Assembly: GCF_029051685.1 (NCBI RefSeq) | Contig: NZ_JAACFT010000018.1 | Span: 62,001 to 126,000 of the forward strand | DNA: 64,000 bases | Reading direction: 5' to 3' | From: Bradyrhizobium sp. CSA207 | GTDB lineage: Bacteria; Pseudomonadota; Alphaproteobacteria; Rhizobiales; Xanthobacteraceae | Shown: piece by piece, positions 60,355 to 64,000 of the stretch | How positions within the stretch are numbered: position 1 is the first letter of the stretch | How the letters are laid out: each line of letters begins with the position of its first letter | The notes under the pieces: generated by a model | What the model saw: only the letters and a program-made list of their open reading frames with translations | Told to the model about the DNA's origin: nothing | Databases searched by the model: none | Made by a program: the position numbers and the translations under genes

Positions 60355-60382
60355 CCTGGAGCGCACGCGAGCGCGCTCCAGG
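60355..60382 (+). terminator. Strong stem-loop after the binding-protein gene
   Basis: CCTGGAGCGC (60355-60364) and GCGCTCCAGG (60373-60382) form a perfect 10-bp stem with an 8-base loop, nine bases past the stop codon. No T-run follows, so it is best read as an mRNA-stabilising or attenuating structure that raises binding protein over permease expression. Confidence 0.7.
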
Positions 60383-60446
60383 CTCTTCGGCAATATCGGC
60401 AGCTGTCGCATAGCTGACGGTCCCGGCGCGAGGATCGACCAAAGCC

Positions 60447-61406
60447 ATGAACGATTTGAGTGCCTCATCGCAGATCACCTATCGTGCCGTGCCGATCCGG
60501 CCAGCCGTGGCGCGTCGTATCCGGGGCCTGTCGGACCAGGCGCTCGCCTGGCTCTTCATCACGCCGACCATCGTGCTGCTGCTGGCGATCAATATCTTCC
60601 CGCTGGTGTGGACGATCTATCTCTCGTTCACCAATTACCGCGCCAATCGGGCGAACGCGCCGACGATATGGCTGGGCACCGACTGGTACCAGTCGATCCT
60701 GACCGATCCAGACATCTGGGCGGCAATGCAGGTGACGGCGCATTTCGTGGTTTGGACCGTGCTGATCGAGACTGTGCTCGGATTCGGCCTTGCGTTTCTG
60801 ATCGACAAGAAATTCCGTGGCCATGGCTTGTGGACCACGATCATTCTGTTGCCGATGATGCTCTCACCGGCGGTTGTCGGCAATTTCTGGACCTTCCTTT
60901 ATCAGCCACAGATCGGATTGTTCAATTATGTGGTCGCCTTCTTCACGGGGCGCGACGCTTCGTCGTTCCAGATGCTCGGAGACGTGACTCTCAGTCCGTG
61001 GGCTATCGTCATCGTCGATGCCTGGATGTGGACGCCCTACGTGATGCTGATTTGCCTGGCCGGGCTGCGTTCGATCCCGGATTACATTTATGAGGCAGCG
61101 GAGGTCGATCGCGCGTCGAATTGGCGGCAGTTTTGGTCCATCACGCTGCCGATGGCTCTACCGTTCATCATGCTGGCTGTGCTCTTTCGCGGTATCGAGA
61201 ACTTCAAGATGTTCGACATGGTCAACCTTCTGACCGGAGGAGGGCCGGGCTCGACCACGGAAGTCGCTTCGATCACACTGAAGCGCGCAGCTTTTGAGAG
61301 TTGGCGAACCGGCTATTCCTCGGCCTTCGCCATTATTTTGTTCGTAACCGTATTCGGCCTCGCCAACATCTACGTCAAGGCGCTGAACCGGGTGAAAAGC
61401 CGATGA
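60447..61406 (+). CDS. Carbohydrate ABC transporter permease (MalF/UgpA type)
   Basis: A 319-residue inner-membrane permease with six TM helices (AWLFITPTIVLLLAINIFPLVW first), a periplasmic loop, and the EAA motif YEAAEVDRASNWRQFWSITLP that contacts the ATPase. It ends with ATGA overlap to the second permease gene, so both are translated together. Confidence 0.93.
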   Translation: MNDLSASSQITYRAVPIRPAVARRIRGLSDQALAWLFITPTIVLLLAINIFPLVWTIYLSFTNYRANRANAPTIWLGTDWYQSILTDPDIWAAMQVTAHFVVWTVLIETVLGFGLAFLIDKKFRGHGLWTTIILLPMMLSPAVVGNFWTFLYQPQIGLFNYVVAFFTGRDASSFQMLGDVTLSPWAIVIVDAWMWTPYVMLICLAGLRSIPDYIYEAAEVDRASNWRQFWSITLPMALPFIMLAVLFRGIENFKMFDMVNLLTGGGPGSTTEVASITLKRAAFESWRTGYSSAFAIILFVTVFGLANIYVKALNRVKSR

Positions 61407-62356
61407 GCGCCTCAAACGCAGCCCACTCCGTGGTCGAACCATCGACCGGCTCTCGCCGCTTCGCTGGCCTGCTCGTCATACTCTATGCCATCATAACGAT
61501 GGTTCCGCTGGCATGGATCGTACTCACCTCGTTCAAGTCGCCTGACGATGCGATCTCCTACCCACCGAAGGTCCTCTTCAAGCCTTCTCTTGAAGGCTAT
61601 TGCAATGTCTTTACAACGCGCTCGCGCCAAACCCAGGAGTTTATCCAGACCCTGGGCGCGCCACGGGGGCTTTGTGACAACATCGCGCGCAGCCGCAACA
61701 TGGTTGTGGCCGGGCCGTCGAATTACGTGCCGCGTTTCATCAACTCGCTGATTATCGCCTTTGGTTCGACAGCGCTTGCCGTCGCGCTCGGTACGCTCTC
61801 GGCCTACGGTTTTTCACGGTTCCGCGTGCCGCTAAAAGATGACCTCCTGTTCTTCATTCTGTCGACCAGAATGATGCCGCCAATCGCGGTCGCGATCCCG
61901 ATCTACCTGATGTACCGGACCGTTGGGCTATCGGATACCCGACTCGGGATGATCCTGCTCTACACCTCGGTGAACGTCTCGCTCGCCGTCTGGCTTCTCA
62001 AGGGATTCATCGACGAAATCCCGCGGGAGTACGAGGAGGCGGCGATGATCGACGGCTACACGCGGTTTCAGGCATTCGTGAAAGTAGTGCTGCCGCAAGC
62101 GACGACGGGAATCGCAGCGACAGCCATCTTCTGCCTGATTTTTGCGTGGAACGAATACGCCTTTGCTGTGCTTCTGACCTCCGGCAACGCGCAGACGGCG
62201 CCGCCTTTCATTCCGATCATCATCGGCGAGGGCGGGCAGGACTGGCCAGCGGTAGCCGCCGGTACGACGTTCTTTCTGGTGCCGATCGTCGTGTTCACGG
62301 TGCTGTTGCGCAAGCATCTTCTGCGCGGCATCACCTTTGGAGCCGTCCGCAAATGA
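61403..62356 (+). CDS. Carbohydrate ABC transporter permease (MalG/UgpE type)
   Basis: A 317-residue permease from ATG 61403. Six TM helices, MVPLAWIVLTSFKSPDDAIS in the first part, LSAYGFSRFRVPLKD, and the EAA loop YEEAAMIDGYTRFQAFVKVVLP. The first periplasmic loop is long and contains a cysteine pair region (about 60-105) not usual for MalG. The stop overlaps the next small gene by ATGA. Confidence 0.93.
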   Translation: MSASNAAHSVVEPSTGSRRFAGLLVILYAIITMVPLAWIVLTSFKSPDDAISYPPKVLFKPSLEGYCNVFTTRSRQTQEFIQTLGAPRGLCDNIARSRNMVVAGPSNYVPRFINSLIIAFGSTALAVALGTLSAYGFSRFRVPLKDDLLFFILSTRMMPPIAVAIPIYLMYRTVGLSDTRLGMILLYTSVNVSLAVWLLKGFIDEIPREYEEAAMIDGYTRFQAFVKVVLPQATTGIAATAIFCLIFAWNEYAFAVLLTSGNAQTAPPFIPIIIGEGGQDWPAVAAGTTFFLVPIVVFTVLLRKHLLRGITFGAVRK

Positions 62357-62565
62357 GCCTCGATGCGAACACATCCACGCTCCGACGCGGCCTCGCAGAC
62401 AGGATTCTGCGACGCGGTCCGCTGGAGGCCATCGCGACGACAATCATCGCGGCGGGCGTCGTCATGCTGATGCAGCCATTTTTCCTCACGCTCTATTCTT
62501 GGTCGTTCACGACCACACTGTTCGGGACGGTGATGTTCACCATCGTCTCGAAGGTCAGGGAGTAA
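62353..62565 (+). CDS. Small membrane protein of the transporter operon
   Basis: 70 residues, ATGA-coupled to the permease gene and seven bases from the ATPase gene. One TM helix (about 26-45, AIATTIIAAGVVMLMQPFF) and a second hydrophobic segment (SWSFTTTLFGTVMFTIVSK). Small membrane proteins in this position also occur in glycerol-type importers of rhizobia (DUF2160), but I cannot say it is that family. Probably an accessory subunit. Confidence 0.7.
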   Translation: MSLDANTSTLRRGLADRILRRGPLEAIATTIIAAGVVMLMQPFFLTLYSWSFTTTLFGTVMFTIVSKVRE

Positions 62566-62571
62566 GGCGCG

Positions 62572-63669
62572 ATGGCACAGATCAGGGTCGAAGCGCTCGA
62601 CAAAGCCTTCGGGACGTTTCATGCGGTGAAGGCCGCCAGCTTCACGGTGGAAGACGGCCAGTTCCTCTGCCTGCTCGGGCCTTCCGGCTGCGGCAAGACG
62701 ACAACACTGCGCATGATCGCGGGGCTGGAATTGCCGACGGCCGGCACCATCAGGCTCGGCGGCGAGGATGTTACGATGAATCGCGCCTCGGCGCGCGATA
62801 TCGCCTTCGTGTTCCAGCTGTTTGCGCTCTATCCGCACATGAATGTCCGACGCAATATCGGCTTTCCCCTGAAATGCGAGGGCATCGGAGCGGCGGAGCG
62901 CGACCGGCGGGTGGTGGAGGCCGCGCGTATTCTGCGTATCTCCCATCTCCTCGACCGGTCGGTGTCGGGCCTTGCAGGCGGCGACCGGCAGCGCGTCGCG
63001 CTCGGGCGGGCGATCGTCCGCAAGCCGAAATGCTTCCTGATGGACGAGCCGCTCGGCGCACTCGATACCGAGATGCGCGAGGCAATGATCCATGAATTGC
63101 GCGCGCTGCATGACCGGCTCGGCGCGACGACCGTGTATGTCACGCATGATCAGCTCGAGGCCATGGCGATGGCCGACATGATCGCGGTGATGAATAATGG
63201 CGTCGTCGAGCAGGTCGCGAGCCCGCGCGATATCTACGACCGGCCTGCTTCGCTCTTCGTCGCGGACTTCATCGGTTCACCGCCTATGAATTTCCTGCCG
63301 TTCCACGGTAGCCTGCAAACCGGCGCGCAGGCGGTCTGGCTCGGCGAGCGTGAAGTCGCAATTCCCGTTGCACGCGAGGCGCTGGCGGAAAGCGATCTCG
63401 TCCTCGGGGTCCGGCCGGAGCATGTGCGGTTCACCGATCGCGGCATGGTGCGGGGAGAGGTTTATGGGTCGGAATATCTCGGCACGACGCAGATCGTGAC
63501 CGTTACGACGCGTTACGGCGCACTCAAGGCCCGTTCGCCCAGCAGCATATACTTTCGGACTGGAGAAAGTGTCGGGCTCGACTTCCGGCCCGATACGCTC
63601 TCGATCTTCGACAAGGCGTCGGGCCGGGCCATCCGCACTGCGTTGTATGAAGGAGGTGCGCATGGCTGA
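62572..63669 (+). CDS. Carbohydrate ABC transporter ATPase (MalK/UgpC type)
   Basis: A 365-residue ATPase with Walker A GPSGCGKTTTLRMIAG, Walker B CFLMDEPLGALD, switch His in VYVTHDQLEAM and a C-terminal TOBE-type domain (VLGVRPEHVRF). The signature motif reads LAGGDRQRVALGRAI instead of LSGGQ: Ser and Gln are Ala and Asp, an unusual change at residues that contact ATP across the dimer. As a second ATPase gene follows, a heterodimer with one degenerate site is possible. Confidence 0.93.
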   Translation: MAQIRVEALDKAFGTFHAVKAASFTVEDGQFLCLLGPSGCGKTTTLRMIAGLELPTAGTIRLGGEDVTMNRASARDIAFVFQLFALYPHMNVRRNIGFPLKCEGIGAAERDRRVVEAARILRISHLLDRSVSGLAGGDRQRVALGRAIVRKPKCFLMDEPLGALDTEMREAMIHELRALHDRLGATTVYVTHDQLEAMAMADMIAVMNNGVVEQVASPRDIYDRPASLFVADFIGSPPMNFLPFHGSLQTGAQAVWLGEREVAIPVAREALAESDLVLGVRPEHVRFTDRGMVRGEVYGSEYLGTTQIVTVTTRYGALKARSPSSIYFRTGESVGLDFRPDTLSIFDKASGRAIRTALYEGGAHG

Positions 63670-64000
63670 AGTCGAGATCAGGGCGGTCTCCAAGGCGTTC
63701 GGCCGGACGCGGGCGGTCGTCGACCTGTCCCTCTCTGTTGGAGACGGCGAATTCGTTGCGTTGCTGGGGCCGACGGGCGCCGGCAAGACGACGACGCTGC
63801 GTCTTGTCGCCGGACTGGAGACGCCAGACAGCGGTTCGATCCGGATCGGTGGACGTGATGTGACCGGCGATGCGCCGGCCGATCGCGACGTCGCCTTCGT
63901 CTTCCAGCAATATTCCTTGTATCCGCATCTTAGCGTGTTCGAGAACATGGCCTTTGCGTTACGTGCGCCGATCCGCCGCGTACCCGAGGCCGAGATTCGC
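63662..64000 (+). CDS. Second carbohydrate ABC transporter ATPase (partial, cut by window end)
   Basis: 113 codons are visible from ATG 63662, which overlaps the previous gene by eight bases. MAEVEIRAVSKAFGRTRAVV, Walker A GPTGAGKTTTLRLVAG and Q-loop VFQQYSLYPHLSVFENMAFA are clear; the signature and Walker B regions lie outside. It is a MalK/UgpC-type ATPase paired with the preceding one. Confidence 0.92.
   Translation, partial: MAEVEIRAVSKAFGRTRAVVDLSLSVGDGEFVALLGPTGAGKTTTLRLVAGLETPDSGSIRIGGRDVTGDAPADRDVAFVFQQYSLYPHLSVFENMAFALRAPIRRVPEAEIR

Noticed and set aside
1..64000. tRNA, rRNA, insertion sequences, CRISPR arrays
   Set aside because: Looked for T-loop motifs, transposase motifs, terminal inverted repeats and regularly spaced repeats; none was convincing.

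Overview
The window looks like a chromosomal segment of a Bradyrhizobium-type alphaproteobacterium. This rests on overall protein similarity, high GC, dense acyl-CoA and ABC-transport genes, and FixK/FNR-type regulation; no rRNA or marker gene confirms the genus. I see no tRNA, rRNA, CRISPR array or intact mobile element.

Region 1 (about 0.4-39.9 kb) is a large extracellular polysaccharide locus of the Wzx/Wzy type. It has an initiating phosphoglycosyltransferase (1021-2460), a Wzy-like polymerase (6196-7413), a Wzz/GumC-like co-polymerase (7590-9164), a Wzx-like flippase (11021-12307), four glycosyltransferases, three acyltransferase-3 domains (one fused to an aldo/keto reductase) and an FkbM methyltransferase. 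A nucleotide-sugar branch at 20.9-30.8 kb has a glucose-1-phosphate cytidylyltransferase, an SDR, a class III aminotransferase, a 3,5-epimerase-like protein, a zinc-type C-methyltransferase and a DUF4910 protein. The locus also holds three paralogous proteins of unknown function sharing one domain, a type I secretion ABC/adaptor pair, a radical SAM protein, a LuxR-type regulator and a Crp/Fnr-type regulator.

The most striking signal is a 14-bp palindrome, TTGA-N6-TCAA (mostly TTGAC-N4-GTCAA), found at 13 intergenic places in 2.5-42.6 kb. In nearly every case a TA-starting hexamer lies 29-32 bp from its centre on the side of the next gene. This is the geometry of class II Crp/Fnr-activated promoters. 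The Crp/Fnr protein at 24.5 kb has an altered recognition helix (ETVCR instead of ETVSR) and is the obvious candidate activator. The locus therefore reads as one scattered regulon of many short operons.

Region 2 (about 39.9-43.6 kb) is gene-poor: an uncharacterised 245-residue protein, a cold-shock protein, a small Myb/SANT-like protein, an orphan copy of the palindrome and what looks like a decayed Y-family polymerase fragment. Visible base composition changes here, so it may be the edge of the polysaccharide island.

Region 3 (43.6-58.3 kb) is a GC-rich divergent catabolic cluster around a LacI-type regulator with two palindromic operators. Leftward: lacI, tautomerase, acyl-CoA dehydrogenase, class I CoA-transferase, MaoC hydratase and a periplasmic binding protein. 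Rightward: a DHDPS-family aldolase, CaiB CoA-transferase, acyl-CoA dehydrogenase, two MaoC-type hotdog proteins, a second aldolase, a small ferredoxin-like protein, a polar amino-acid-type ABC transporter and a third aldolase. Together they suggest uptake of a small organic acid or amino-acid-like compound, CoA activation, dehydrogenation, hydration and carbon-carbon cleavage; the substrate cannot be read from sequence. A truncated flavin monooxygenase closes this region.

Region 4 (58.8-64 kb) is a carbohydrate/polyol-type ABC transporter operon: binding protein, two permeases, a 70-residue membrane protein and two ATPases, the last cut by the window end.
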